64,000 nt of DNA from Gordonia rubripertincta (GTDB lineage Bacteria; Actinomycetota; Actinomycetes; Mycobacteriales; Mycobacteriaceae): assembly GCF_038024875.1 (NCBI RefSeq), contig NZ_CP136136.1:4526001-4590000 (forward strand). The letters are read 5' to 3'. The stretch's first letter is position 1. Each line of letters opens with the position of its first letter. The notes below the pieces were generated by a model. That model had not been told where the DNA came from. It worked only from the letters and a program-made list of their open reading frames with translations, and did not search any database. Made by a program: the position numbers and the translations under genes. This document shows, one piece after another, positions 8,431 to 17,785 of this stretch.

Positions 8431-11400
8431 TGGCTGGTGTCCTCCTGTTGAGCCACGGGCATGTTGACGCCGCGCATGCGTTGCGAGATGACGGTCGTGA
8501 TGCCGTCCCCGCGCATGCTGACGCCGTAGAGGGCGTCGGCGATCTGCATCGTGGGCTTCTGATGTGTGATGACGATCAGCTGCGACTTCTCCCGCAGCTG
8601 CTCGAAGAGCTTGATGAGCCGGCGCAGGTTGGTGTCGTCGAGCGCCGCCTCGACCTCGTCCATGACGTAGAACGGCGACGGGCGGGCGCGGAAGATCGCC
8701 ACGAGCATCGCGACCGCGGTCAGGGACTTCTCCCCGCCCGACAGCAGCGACAGCCTCTTCACCTTCTTACCCGGCGGCCGGGCCTCCACCTCGATGCCGG
8801 TGGTCAGCATGTCGTTGGGCTCGGTCAGCACGAGCCTTCCCTCGCCGCCGGGGAACAGCGTCTCGAAGACCTGGCCGAACTCTCGCTCGACATCGGCGTA
8901 GGCCTCGGTGAACACCTGCAGGATGCGGGCGTCCACCTCCTCGACCACGTCGAGCAGGTCCTTGCGAGCCGCTTTCACGTCCTCGAGCTGTGAGGACAGG
9001 AAGTTGTAGCGCTCTTCCAGGGCCGCGAACTCCTCGAGCGCGAGCGGGTTGACCTTGCCGAGGGTGTTGAGGTCCTTCTGCGCCTTCTTCAGGCGCGCCT
9101 CCTGGGTGGCGCGGTCGTACGGCATGGGCGCCGGGGCCACCACCTGGTCGCCGCGCGCCTTGGCCTCCTCGTACTCCTGCATCTCGAGAGCCGAGGGCGG
9201 CATCGGGACGTCGGGGCCGTATTCGGAGATCAGGTCGTCGGGTGACATCGCGAACGTGTCGAGGATCTGCTCCTCGAGCTGCTCGATGCGCAGGGCCACC
9301 TGGGCACGGGCCACCTCGTCGCGATGGACGGTGTCGCGCAACGAGTTCAGCGTGGTGGTCAGTTCACCGGCCCGCACGCGTAGCTCGTCGAGCGTCGCCG
9401 ACCGCGCGATCCGGATCTCCTCGAGTTCGTCGCGGCCCGCCTGCGCCGAGGCGACCGCGGACGCGAGTCGTTCGGCGACCTGGGCACCGGCCCGTTCGAC
9501 CGCCACCGCGACACCCGCGGCCTGCCGGCGGATCTCGTCCTGACGACGCGCCCGTTCGCGGGCCTCCCGCTCGCGCTGGGCCGCACGACGCAGGGAGTCG
9601 GCCTTGCCGCGCACCGACGCGAGGCGTTCCTCGGCGGTACGCAGGGCCAGGCGCGCCTCCATCTCGGTGCCGCGGGCGATCCCGACGGCCGCTGCGGCCG
9701 TCGAACGCTCGGAGTCGTCGGCCGCCATCTCAGGTCCCGTGTCCGATTCGTCGCGGGCGAGTCGTAACCGCTCCTCGAGTTCGTGGAGCGATTCCAGGGT
9801 CTCCGCGCGACCTTTCTCCAGCAGATTGCGCTGACGCGTGAAGCGATCCGCCTCCGCACGGGCGGTACGGATCTCGTGGCCGAGCCGGGCCATCTGCTCA
9901 TAGGCGGCGCCGACACTCGAATCCGACTCGTGCAGTGCGGCGAGCGCCTCCTCCGCCGCTTCCCGTCGCTCGCGCTGCTCTGTGAGCGCACCGTCGAGAG
10001 CCGCTTCCAGCTCTTCGACGCGGCGGCGAGTGGCGGCGAGTTCCTCGGTGGCGGCGTCGATGGCCGACTGCACCTCGAGCGTCGACGGGCGACGCGACGA
10101 CCCACCCTCGATGGACGCCGGGCCGATGCGGTCGCCGGCGTGGGTGACCACCCGCACGCCGAGTCGACGGGCGATGTCGAGTCCTTGGGCGGCGTCGTCC
10201 ACAATGACGGTGTCGGCGAGGACGGTGTCGATCGCGTTGCGGATCTCCGGCCCGCAGGTCACCGCGGAGGCGGCCCACCGAGCGCCGTCGGGAAGGGCGA
10301 CGTCTCGCGGCCGGACGGCTTCGGTGAGTCCGCCGCAGATCAGCGCGGCCCGTCCCCCGTCGCCGGACTTGAGGGCTTCGAGGGCGCGGACCGCTGCCAT
10401 GCCGTCGACGGTCACGATGCCGTCGACCGCGGGGCCGAGCGCACCGGCGATGGCGGTCTCGAAACCGGACTCGACGGTGAGCAGTTCCGACATCGGCCCG
10501 AGTAGCCCGTCGGGTGCGTTGTCGAGGAGCCAGGCGCCGCCGTCGTTGCGTTCCAGACCCATCGCGAGAGCCTCGACGCGTGCCGACAGCGAGGCGATGG
10601 ACTGCTCGGCCTCGCGGTGCTCGGCCTGCAGGGTCGCGACACGTTCGTTGGACAGGTTCAGTGCGGCGACGCACCGTTCGTGGTGTTCGTCGAGCGCCTG
10701 CTCGGAGGATTCCAGCTGCGCGAGTTCGCTCGCAGCCGAATCCTGTTGCGAGGCAGCGTTTTCCGCACGTTCGGTGGCGTGTGCGATGGCGGCGGTCAGG
10801 CGGTCGGCCTCGGCGTCGGTCGACTCCGACCGCGTCCGCAGGTTGTCGACCTGGCCCTCGAGACGGGCCAGACCCTCTCGTCGGTCGGCGATGGCCTGGA
10901 CGGCGGCCAGATGTGCCGCCTCCGCGGCTTCCGCGATCGACTCGCGTTCACGGAGCACCTCGCGGGCCGTCTCGAGTTGCTCGGCGGCGATCTCGACGCC
11001 CTCGGTGAGCTCGGCCTCGAGTTCGGCGGCTTCGAGGGCCTGTTCCTCGAGTTCCTCGGGATCGGGGCCGGTGGCCTCGGCGGCGGCCTCGCTCAGGTAG
11101 CGGCTGCGCTCGGCGGCGACCCGGCGGGTCGCGTCGACGCGTTCGGCCAGTGCCGACAGCCGGAACCAGGCGCGGCTGGCCGCCGCGGCCGCCGGGGTGA
11201 CCTCGGCCAGATGCTGTTCGTGTTCGGTGACCTGAGCGTTGGCCTCGTCGAGTTGCTCGGCCACCTCGTCCTGGCGGCGCCGCACCTCGTCCTCGACGGC
11301 GGCGTGTTCGGCCATCTCGGCTCGGCGGATCACCAGGTCGTCGGCGGCGAGGCGCAACCGGGCGTCGCGGAGGTCGGCCTGCACCGTCTGTGCCCGGCGG

Positions 11401-12035
11401 GCGACCTCGGCCTGCCGGCCGAGCGGCTTGAGCTGACGTCGCAGTTCGGCGGTGAGGTCGGTGAGACGCGCCAGGTTGGCCTGCATGGCGTCGAGCTTGC
11501 GGACCGCTTTTTCCTTGCGCTTGCGGTGCTTGAGGACGCCTGCGGCCTCCTCGATGAACGCGCGACGGTCCTCGGGACGCGACTCCAGGATCGCCGACAG
11601 GCGGCCCTGGCCGACGATGACGTGCATCTCGCGGCCGATACCGGAGTCGGAGAGCAGTTCCTGCACGTCCATGAGACGGCAGGTGCTGCCGTTGATCTCG
11701 TACTCGCCGGCGCCGTCGCGGAACATGCGGCGGGTGATCGAGACCTCGGAGTATTCGATGGGCAGCGCACCGTCGGCGTTGTCGATGGTGAGCGTGACCT
11801 CCGCACGTCCCAGCGGCGGACGTCCGGAGGTGCCGGCGAAGATCACGTCCTGCATCTTCCCGCCGCGCAGCGCCTTGGCGCCCTGTTCGCCCATGACCCA
11901 GGTCAGGGCGTCGACGACGTTGGACTTACCCGAGCCGTTGGGACCGACGACGCACGTGATACCCGGCTCGAAGCGCAGGGTCGTCGCCGAGGCGAACGAC
12001 TTGAAGCCCTTCAGGGTCAGGCTTTTGAGGTGCAC
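8427..12035 (-). CDS. smc: Chromosome segregation protein SMC
   Basis: ATPase of the SMC-ScpAB condensin that organises and segregates the chromosome. Walker A GPNGSGKSN is near residue 32. Two long coiled coils (about 170-490 and 660-1000) are rich in Glu, Arg and Ala. A hinge lies between them near residues 500-640. The C-terminal head has LSGGEKSLTAVA and Walker B YVMDEVEAALDD. The length of 1202 residues fits the family. It starts with GTG (MHLKSLTLKGFKSF). It is flanked by acyP upstream and ftsY downstream as in mycobacteria. Confidence 0.97.
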   Translation of the reverse strand: MHLKSLTLKGFKSFASATTLRFEPGITCVVGPNGSGKSNVVDALTWVMGEQGAKALRGGKMQDVIFAGTSGRPPLGRAEVTLTIDNADGALPIEYSEVSITRRMFRDGAGEYEINGSTCRLMDVQELLSDSGIGREMHVIVGQGRLSAILESRPEDRRAFIEEAAGVLKHRKRKEKAVRKLDAMQANLARLTDLTAELRRQLKPLGRQAEVARRAQTVQADLRDARLRLAADDLVIRRAEMAEHAAVEDEVRRRQDEVAEQLDEANAQVTEHEQHLAEVTPAAAAASRAWFRLSALAERVDATRRVAAERSRYLSEAAAEATGPDPEELEEQALEAAELEAELTEGVEIAAEQLETAREVLRERESIAEAAEAAHLAAVQAIADRREGLARLEGQVDNLRTRSESTDAEADRLTAAIAHATERAENAASQQDSAASELAQLESSEQALDEHHERCVAALNLSNERVATLQAEHREAEQSIASLSARVEALAMGLERNDGGAWLLDNAPDGLLGPMSELLTVESGFETAIAGALGPAVDGIVTVDGMAAVRALEALKSGDGGRAALICGGLTEAVRPRDVALPDGARWAASAVTCGPEIRNAIDTVLADTVIVDDAAQGLDIARRLGVRVVTHAGDRIGPASIEGGSSRRPSTLEVQSAIDAATEELAATRRRVEELEAALDGALTEQRERREAAEEALAALHESDSSVGAAYEQMARLGHEIRTARAEADRFTRQRNLLEKGRAETLESLHELEERLRLARDESDTGPEMAADDSERSTAAAAVGIARGTEMEARLALRTAEERLASVRGKADSLRRAAQREREARERARRQDEIRRQAAGVAVAVERAGAQVAERLASAVASAQAGRDELEEIRIARSATLDELRVRAGELTTTLNSLRDTVHRDEVARAQVALRIEQLEEQILDTFAMSPDDLISEYGPDVPMPPSALEMQEYEEAKARGDQVVAPAPMPYDRATQEARLKKAQKDLNTLGKVNPLALEEFAALEERYNFLSSQLEDVKAARKDLLDVVEEVDARILQVFTEAYADVEREFGQVFETLFPGGEGRLVLTEPNDMLTTGIEVEARPPGKKVKRLSLLSGGEKSLTAVAMLVAIFRARPSPFYVMDEVEAALDDTNLRRLIKLFEQLREKSQLIVITHQKPTMQIADALYGVSMRGDGITTVISQRMRGVNMPVAQQEDTSQ

Positions 12036-12079
12036 GACGGTACAGACTACTCACCATCGCGACGTGTTTCGGGTAGCGC

Positions 12080-12361
12080 TCACCGTTCGAGGAAGCCGGT
12101 CAGGTCTCCGCGCGCCGGGTCGAGGCTGTCGACGACCAGATCCACCCGGCCGGGGGTCTCCCCCGACCGCAGCGCGTCGAGCAGTGCCAGCACCTTGTCG
12201 CGGGGCCCCTCGGCCACGACGTGCACCCGTCCGCCGGCCTGATTGGACGCGTAACCGACCAGCCCGAGCTCCAGCGCCCGCGACCGCGTCCACCACCGGA
12301 ACCCCACGCCCTGGACGTGACCGTGCACGAAAGCCGACAGCCGGACCGTGTCGGTGGTCAT
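12080..12361 (-). CDS. acyP: Acylphosphatase
   Basis: Small enzyme that hydrolyses acyl phosphates. The 93 residues match the family. The catalytic arginine lies in HGHVQGVGFRWW (about residue 22), and the catalytic asparagine in GYASNQ (about 40). It sits 4 bases after the OsmC-family stop and upstream of smc, the same order as Rv2922A in M. tuberculosis. Confidence 0.93.
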   Translation of the reverse strand: MTTDTVRLSAFVHGHVQGVGFRWWTRSRALELGLVGYASNQAGGRVHVVAEGPRDKVLALLDALRSGETPGRVDLVVDSLDPARGDLTGFLER

Positions 12362-12365
12362 GGTG

Positions 12366-12824
12366 TCAGTCCGTCACGATCTTCAGGTCGACCTCGGCGC
12401 CCGCCTTGATGGTGCGGCCGACGGTGCACACAGCGTCGATGGCCCGCTCGACAACGACGAGCAGTCGCTGCGCGGCCTCGGGGTCGAGTTCGGAGAGGTC
12501 GACCTCGAGGATCTCTTCGATCCGCGGGTACACCTCGTTCTCGCGGTCGGCATCTCCGCTGACGAGGATGGTCGCGTCGTAGTCGTCGCCGAGGCGACGC
12601 GACAGCGGACGGTCCGAAGACATGCCGGTGCACGCCGCGAGTGCGATCTTCAGCAGTTCGCCCGGCGTGAAGACCCCGTCGACGTCCTGGGAGCCGATCA
12701 GCACCTCGGCACCGCGCGAGCTGCGCCCGGTGTACAGACGGGTGCCGGTCCGCTCAACCCAGAGGTCGGTGTGCGCCGGCTCGCCGGTCGCGGCCGGGGC
12801 GGCGGTGTTCTGTTCGATCGTCAT
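12366..12824 (-). CDS. OsmC family peroxiredoxin-like protein
   Basis: OsmC/Ohr-fold protein, probably reducing hydroperoxides through two cysteines. Candidate residues lie in ALAACTGMSSD (about 78) and AVCTVGRTIKAG (about 136). ATG 12824 (MTIEQNTAAP) was chosen because upstream codons look non-coding and GAGGA lies about ten bases before it. It gives 152 residues. It corresponds in position to Rv2923c. The cysteine spacing fits OsmC better than Ohr. The substrate is not known. Confidence 0.88.
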   Translation of the reverse strand: MTIEQNTAAPAATGEPAHTDLWVERTGTRLYTGRSSRGAEVLIGSQDVDGVFTPGELLKIALAACTGMSSDRPLSRRLGDDYDATILVSGDADRENEVYPRIEEILEVDLSELDPEAAQRLLVVVERAIDAVCTVGRTIKAGAEVDLKIVTD

Positions 12825-12925
12825 GCTGGGATGAGTCCTCTCAGGCTGCGGGGCGGCGCTGACACCGCAGACCATAGTAAGAGCCGTGGATCGGAATGAA
12901 TTCCCGAGCCGGTCGCCACGGGTCG

Positions 12926-14350
12926 TCAGGCCGCTGCCGACTCCCTCCTTGCGTTGCGTTCCTTCCATTCCCACACCGCGTAGATCACCTCGGTCGCATA
13001 CGCGAGGTCGAGCTTGCCGCCACCCACGGGCACCGTCGCATCCGCCGCGATCCGCCCGTCCGGCTGCCACAGGCCTGGAGCGCGTGTCGATGGGCTCACC
13101 TCGATCACTGAACCACCTGGCATGTAGAACGAAAACCGTTGCGAGTCATGACCGGTGATACTGAACTCACCCCGATGCAACGCACGGTGACAGCTTCCGC
13201 ACAACAAAATCAGATTGTCCAACTCGGTCTCCCCGCCAGCCGACCAGAACACCACGTGATGGGCGTGCAGATGTCGTGTGCGTTCACATCCGGGCATCTG
13301 ACAGCACCGGTCTCTCAGGAACAACGCCCTGACCAGCGCCTTGTTCGGGGTTCGGTTCTTACGCCCCAATCCCAGCAACGCCAACTTCCCCGGCTTCCCA
13401 GGAACTCTGGTGGACAACACCTCTCGGACCGCAGCGCCACAATGGGCCTCCTCCAACTCGGCATCCGAGAGGGCCGGTCCGTCATCGAGATGTGAGTGCT
13501 CCACCCCATCACCGGCATGGATCAAGATCTCCGCACCCGGCGCAAGATCGGGCATCGGGATCCCCTCGTGCACCATGTCCGCCATGGCCACCATCGCCGG
13601 CGCCAGATTCGACGGCACGTTCCGCCACAGATCCCGACGATTCGCCGGCTTCACCTCCGAATCCTGCTCGCCGGACTCGGTCTCCAACTCACTCGGAGTG
13701 TTCCGCGGAACACTTGGCAAGTCCGCATCCGCAGCCGTGCGCGTGCGTTCATACTCCGCACGCACCGCCCCGGCGAGGAAACGCGCACCGTCCAAGGGCG
13801 CCAGCGTCAATGACACCGACAACGAACCGTCCAGATTCCACTTCCACCGACCCCACGACTCCGCCGGCGGCACCGGTTCGCCGTCGTCACTGTGTCCGCG
13901 GCCGATCTGACGCATCGCCCGCACCGCCCTCTCCACCTGCGACGCCGTGCACGACAACGCCAGATTCACCAACTCCTGGTCCCGCAACGGAGTCGCCACC
14001 CGAGTTAGAGCCCGCACCTTCGAATACGTCAACCGGCCCTCACCGAACGCCTGCCGGATCACCGGCAACTCGCGTAGCGCCTTGGCCACCCGCACCTGCT
14101 CATGAGCCGTCCGCTGCGCAATGCCCGCCTTCCACGACAACCAGTGTGCGAGCGAATGAACACCCGGCCCCTTCCACGACTCCCGCTCATCCAATTCCGC
14201 TACCAGAGACAAGAACTCGGCCGTGAGCGCGGTGATCTGCGCGGCATGACCCAGCACTCTGCATTCCAATGCCGAATCTGACAGAGACGCCGGGTCCGCG
14301 CCATCGAACATCGACGACACATTCTCACCGTGCAGCACCGAAACAGACAC
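12926..14350 (-). CDS. DUF222 / HNH endonuclease domain protein (13E12 repeat family)
   Basis: The N-terminal 280 residues match the DUF222 (13E12) domain, rich in alanine and arginine. The C-terminal HNH nuclease domain has CQMPGCERTRHLHAHHVVFW followed by GGETELDNLILLCGSCHRALH, with zinc cysteines and the HNH histidines in place. It is a family present in many copies in Gordonia and mycobacteria; its role is unsettled. It interrupts the otherwise conserved order between the OsmC gene and fpg, so it was probably inserted or transferred. The gene contains a perfect 18-bp palindrome, with an imperfect copy upstream of its start. Confidence 0.85.
   Translation of the reverse strand: MSVSVLHGENVSSMFDGADPASLSDSALECRVLGHAAQITALTAEFLSLVAELDERESWKGPGVHSLAHWLSWKAGIAQRTAHEQVRVAKALRELPVIRQAFGEGRLTYSKVRALTRVATPLRDQELVNLALSCTASQVERAVRAMRQIGRGHSDDGEPVPPAESWGRWKWNLDGSLSVSLTLAPLDGARFLAGAVRAEYERTRTAADADLPSVPRNTPSELETESGEQDSEVKPANRRDLWRNVPSNLAPAMVAMADMVHEGIPMPDLAPGAEILIHAGDGVEHSHLDDGPALSDAELEEAHCGAAVREVLSTRVPGKPGKLALLGLGRKNRTPNKALVRALFLRDRCCQMPGCERTRHLHAHHVVFWSAGGETELDNLILLCGSCHRALHRGEFSITGHDSQRFSFYMPGGSVIEVSPSTRAPGLWQPDGRIAADATVPVGGGKLDLAYATEVIYAVWEWKERNARRESAAA
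13697..13714. repeat. Perfect 18-bp palindrome inside the HNH gene
   Basis: AGTGTTCCGCGGAACACT is its own reverse complement. A copy with two differences lies at 14432-14449, upstream of the same gene. The pair could be operator or nuclease sites; no function is shown. Confidence 0.6.
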
Positions 14351-14431
14351 CCCAAGCCCCCCAGCTGTTCGAACGGATATACGAACAACCTAGCGTCGCC
14401 TACCGACAAAACAGCTGGCCAAGTCGCTTCA

Positions 14432-14449
14432 AGCGTTCCGCGGGACACT
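14432..14449. repeat. Imperfect copy of the 18-bp palindrome upstream of the HNH gene
   Basis: AGCGTTCCGCGGGACACT differs from the palindrome at 13697-13714 at two positions. It lies 82 bases upstream of the HNH gene start, between that gene and the fpg stop, so it could be a control site. Confidence 0.45.
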
Positions 14450-14473
14450 TCAGGCAGTCACCGAACTCGTTCC

Positions 14474-15358
14474 TCAGCGACCCTTGCCAATCCCCCGCCT
14501 CGGCGGCCTCTGACACTTCGGGCAGAAATACGAACTGCGGTTCATGAACGATTCCCGGCGCATGATGGCCCCGCAGCGACGGCACGGCTGTCCTTCGCGT
14601 CCGTAGGCATTGAGCGACCGCTCGAAGTAGCCCGACTGACCGTTGACGTTGACGTACAGCGCGTCGAACGACGTGCCCCCGACCTCGACGGCCTCGGTCA
14701 TCACCGCGGTGGCCGCGTCGATCAGTTCGAGCAGTTTCTTGCGCGAGATCGTCTCGGCGATGCGCGCACCGTGCAGCCGAGCGCGCCACAGCGCCTCGTC
14801 GGCGTAGATGTTGCCGACGCCGGAGATGACCGTCTGGTCGAGCAGGACCCGCTTGATCTCGGAGTGCTTACTGCGCATGCGGGTCACGACGGCGGCCGCG
14901 TCGAAGGCCGGGTCGAACGGGTCGGGGGCGATGTGCGCCACCGACACCGGGATGTCGGCGGCGTCGTCGGAGACCGCGTAGTCGTCGAGATGCCAGCCGC
15001 CGAAGGTGCGTTGGTCGACGAAACGCAGCTCGTTGTCGTCGTCGAGCGTCGCGCGGATGCGGAGGTGGGTGTGGTCGGGCGCGCCGTCGCGGGCGATCAG
15101 CATCTGCCCGCTCATGCCGAGATGCACGACGAGCGCGGCACGGTCGGTGTCGTCGGCGACGTCGATCCACATGTACTTGCCGCGGCGGCGCACCCCGGTG
15201 ACGCGTTTGCCCGCCAGGCGACCGATCAGATCGGGTTCGCCGCCGACGTGCCGGCGGGCGGCACGGGGATGGAGCACCTCGACCGAGGTCAGGAACCGCC
15301 CGGTCAGATGCTTCTCGAGACCCATCCGGACGGTCTCGACCTCGGGTAGTTCAGGCAT
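14474..15358 (-). CDS. mutM: Formamidopyrimidine-DNA glycosylase (Fpg/MutM)
   Basis: Bifunctional glycosylase/AP lyase that removes 8-oxoguanine and formamidopyrimidines. The N-terminus PELPEVETV supplies the catalytic proline and Glu3. The H2TH region includes DQTVISGVGNIYADE near 170. The C-terminal zinc finger has cysteines in CRRCGAIM and YFCPKCQ. The length of 294 residues is normal. It lies 15 bases after the rnc stop, as in the mycobacterial rnc-fpg pair. Confidence 0.96.
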   Translation of the reverse strand: MPELPEVETVRMGLEKHLTGRFLTSVEVLHPRAARRHVGGEPDLIGRLAGKRVTGVRRRGKYMWIDVADDTDRAALVVHLGMSGQMLIARDGAPDHTHLRIRATLDDDNELRFVDQRTFGGWHLDDYAVSDDAADIPVSVAHIAPDPFDPAFDAAAVVTRMRSKHSEIKRVLLDQTVISGVGNIYADEALWRARLHGARIAETISRKKLLELIDAATAVMTEAVEVGGTSFDALYVNVNGQSGYFERSLNAYGREGQPCRRCGAIMRRESFMNRSSYFCPKCQRPPRRGIGKGR

Positions 15359-15373
15359 GAAGGTTTCGGGCCG

Positions 15374-16114
15374 TCAGGACGCGGGCTCGGACGACGCAGA
15401 GGCGCGTTCGGTGAGAGCCTTCCACGCGTGGGCCGCCGCCTGCTGCTCGGCCTCTTTCTTGGTGCGGCCGACACCCTCGCCGAGGTTCTCTCCCGCGATC
15501 ATCGCGATCGCGGTGAACTCCTTGTTGTGGTCCGGGCCGGTGGACGAGATCTGGTACTGCGGTGGGCCGTAGCCGCGTTCGGAGCTCAGCTCCTGCAGCG
15601 AGGTCTTCCAGTCCAGGCCGGCGCCGAGCTGCCCGGCCTTCTCGATGCGTTCGTCGAAGAGACGCAGGATGATCCGCTGCGAGGTCTCCAGGCCGTGGCT
15701 GAGAAACACGGCGCCGAAGAGTGATTCGAGACCGTCGGCGAGGATCGAGTCCTTGTCTCGACCGCCGGTCATCTCCTCGCCGCGACCGAGATACAGGTAC
15801 TTGCCCAGGCCGCCCTCGTCGCCGAGGCCGCGGGCCACGTCGGCGAGCGCGTGCATGTTGACCACGCTCGCGCGGATCTTCGCGAGTTCGCCCTCGGGAC
15901 GATCCGGGAAATGAAGGTACAGGCGCTCGGTGATCACCACGCCGAGAACGGAGTCGCCGAGGAACTCGAGGCGCTCGTTGGTCGGCAGACCCCCGTGTTC
16001 GTAGGCATATGAGCGGTGCGTGAGTGCCAGCGTCAGAAGGTCTTCGGGGATGTCGGTGTCGAGCGCGGCGAGCAGCGCGGCACGCCGACCGGCCTCGCGG
16101 GTGGCCTCAGTCAC
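15374..16114 (-). CDS. rnc: Ribonuclease III
   Basis: Cleaves double-stranded RNA in rRNA and mRNA processing. The catalytic signature NERLEFLGDSVLG is near residue 42. The second acidic cluster is in ADGLESLFGAVF near 126. A C-terminal dsRNA-binding domain starts near DWKTSLQEL. The length of 246 residues is usual. The start overlaps the YceD-type gene by eight bases, so the two are translated together. Confidence 0.96.
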   Translation of the reverse strand: MTEATREAGRRAALLAALDTDIPEDLLTLALTHRSYAYEHGGLPTNERLEFLGDSVLGVVITERLYLHFPDRPEGELAKIRASVVNMHALADVARGLGDEGGLGKYLYLGRGEEMTGGRDKDSILADGLESLFGAVFLSHGLETSQRIILRLFDERIEKAGQLGAGLDWKTSLQELSSERGYGPPQYQISSTGPDHNKEFTAIAMIAGENLGEGVGRTKKEAEQQAAAHAWKALTERASASSEPAS

Positions 16115-16772
16115 GACGTTCCTGTGTGTCGGGCTCGGCGGCCGTCTCGCCGTCGGAGAGTTCCGAGAACTTGTTCGCGAGACCGGCCCAGCGGGGGTCG
16201 ATCAGTTCGTGCGCATGACCCGGTTCGGCGACCGCCAGCCGGATGCCGCACACCTGGCACAACCCCGGGCAGTCCTCCGAACACAGCGGCGACATCGGCA
16301 GTTCCAGCGCGACCGCGTCGATGATCGACTGCTCGAGGTCGATCCGGTCGTCGACGATGCGGTGCACGTCGTCTTCCTCGGTGGTCTGCTCGGTCACACT
16401 GTCGGGGTACGCGAACAGTTCGGTGAGGAACACCGTCACCGTGCCGTCGACCGGTTCGAGGCAACGCGAGCACTGACCCTCGGTCTCACCGCACGCGGTG
16501 CCGGTCACCAGGATTCCCTCGCTCACCGACTCGAGCCGGAGATCGAGGTCGACGTCCGAGCCGGCCGGGATACCGATCATCTCGACCCCGAGCTTGTCGG
16601 GGGTCGTCACCGTCTTGTGCACCTCGGACATGGTGCCCGGGCGCCGACCCAGCGACCGGACGTCGAGGACGAAGGGGTCGCGCCGCGGCGCCGAACCGGG
16701 ACCGTGCGACGCTTCTGATGTCACAGCATGATCAGACACAAACTGCACCATACGCTGGCGATCACGAATCAT
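16107..16772 (-). CDS. YceD family protein (DUF177)
   Basis: The YceD/DUF177 family is usually tied to ribosome or rRNA processing and often neighbours rpmF. Here no rpmF is present, as at Rv2926c. Conserved cysteines lie in CGETEGQCSRCLEP and CSEDCPGLCQVCG, a likely metal site. The C-terminus is acidic. The frame opens at 16772, but the conserved part starts near DPFVLDVRSLGRRPGTM, so the exact start is uncertain. It overlaps rnc by eight bases. Confidence 0.88.
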   Translation of the reverse strand: MIRDRQRMVQFVSDHAVTSEASHGPGSAPRRDPFVLDVRSLGRRPGTMSEVHKTVTTPDKLGVEMIGIPAGSDVDLDLRLESVSEGILVTGTACGETEGQCSRCLEPVDGTVTVFLTELFAYPDSVTEQTTEEDDVHRIVDDRIDLEQSIIDAVALELPMSPLCSEDCPGLCQVCGIRLAVAEPGHAHELIDPRWAGLANKFSELSDGETAAEPDTQERRD

Positions 16773-16814
16773 CGACCGACGCCACGGTGTGCGCCGGATC
16801 GGCTGTCCGGCAGG

Positions 16815-17663
16815 TCACACCGCCAGCGGGGATCCCTGGTCGCGGTCGTAGGAGTTCCGGGTCGACGTCTCGCGCGAACGCGAGTTGTCGCCGCGGGAAT
16901 CGCGTGCCGGCTCGTCGACGCTGCGGGGGTACTCGACGTAGTCGTGCATGCCCGCACCGGTACGCAGCTGATGGCGTCCACGGTTCACCGACCGCAGTGT
17001 GCCGGTGAGGATCTCCTCGAACTGGGCCAGCTTCTCGTCCACGTAGACGTCGCAGTCGCCGCGCAGGCGATCCGCCTCTGCGTGAGCCGCGTCGATGATG
17101 CGTTCGGCCTCGGACTTGGCCGCACCGACGACCTCGGTCTCCGACACCAGGCGCTGCTGTTCGGCGATGCCGTCGGCCACCGACTTGTCGTAGGTGTTGT
17201 TCGCCGCATCGATGGTGCGCTGCGCCTCGGCACGGGCCCGGCCGGTGACGGCCTCGAACTCGCGGGCGGCACTGGTCTGCAGCCGGCGCGCTTCCTCGGT
17301 GGCGTCCTCGACGAGCGAGTGTGAGTGCGAGCTCGCCTCGTCGACCATGCGATCCGCCTGGGCCTTGGCCTCGGACAGGATGCGGTCGGCCTCGGCACGG
17401 GCATGTGCCAGCACGGCCTCGGACTCGGAGTCGGCCTTGGCCACCGCCGTCTCGGCATGCTCCCGCGCATCACCGATCAGGGTGTCGCGCTGGTCGAGGA
17501 CGTCCTGAGCGTCGTCGAGCTCGCCCGGGATCGAGTCCTTGATGTCGTCGAGGAGTTCGAGCACGTCACCGCGCGGCACGACACAGCCCGCGGTCATCGG
17601 CACACTCCGCGCCTCCTCGACAATCGCCACGAGCTCGTCGAGAGCCTCAAATACCCGGTACAC
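16815..17663 (-). CDS. sepIVA: DivIVA-like septation protein SepIVA (Rv2927c-like)
   Basis: Coiled-coil protein related to DivIVA; the mycobacterial homologue acts in septation and polar growth. The N-terminus YRVFEALDELVAIVEEARS is nearly identical to the mycobacterial protein as recalled. Residues 50-230 form a long Ala/Glu/Arg coiled coil. The tail is polar, with many Ser, Arg and Asp. GTG 17663 was chosen by this homology; the frame is open to 17696. It gives 282 residues. It lies between the YceD-type gene and coaD. Confidence 0.88.
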   Translation of the reverse strand: MYRVFEALDELVAIVEEARSVPMTAGCVVPRGDVLELLDDIKDSIPGELDDAQDVLDQRDTLIGDAREHAETAVAKADSESEAVLAHARAEADRILSEAKAQADRMVDEASSHSHSLVEDATEEARRLQTSAAREFEAVTGRARAEAQRTIDAANNTYDKSVADGIAEQQRLVSETEVVGAAKSEAERIIDAAHAEADRLRGDCDVYVDEKLAQFEEILTGTLRSVNRGRHQLRTGAGMHDYVEYPRSVDEPARDSRGDNSRSRETSTRNSYDRDQGSPLAV

Positions 17664-17785
17664 AGCCACCCCAATCCGGCGCTTGCCTGTTTGCAACAGT
17701 TGGTGAATCTGTGACTATTGTGCCGAATGTTGCGCCTGTGATTAGTGAAGCGCGCGGGGTGTGTCGCGATCCCCGCAGGTGGCTC

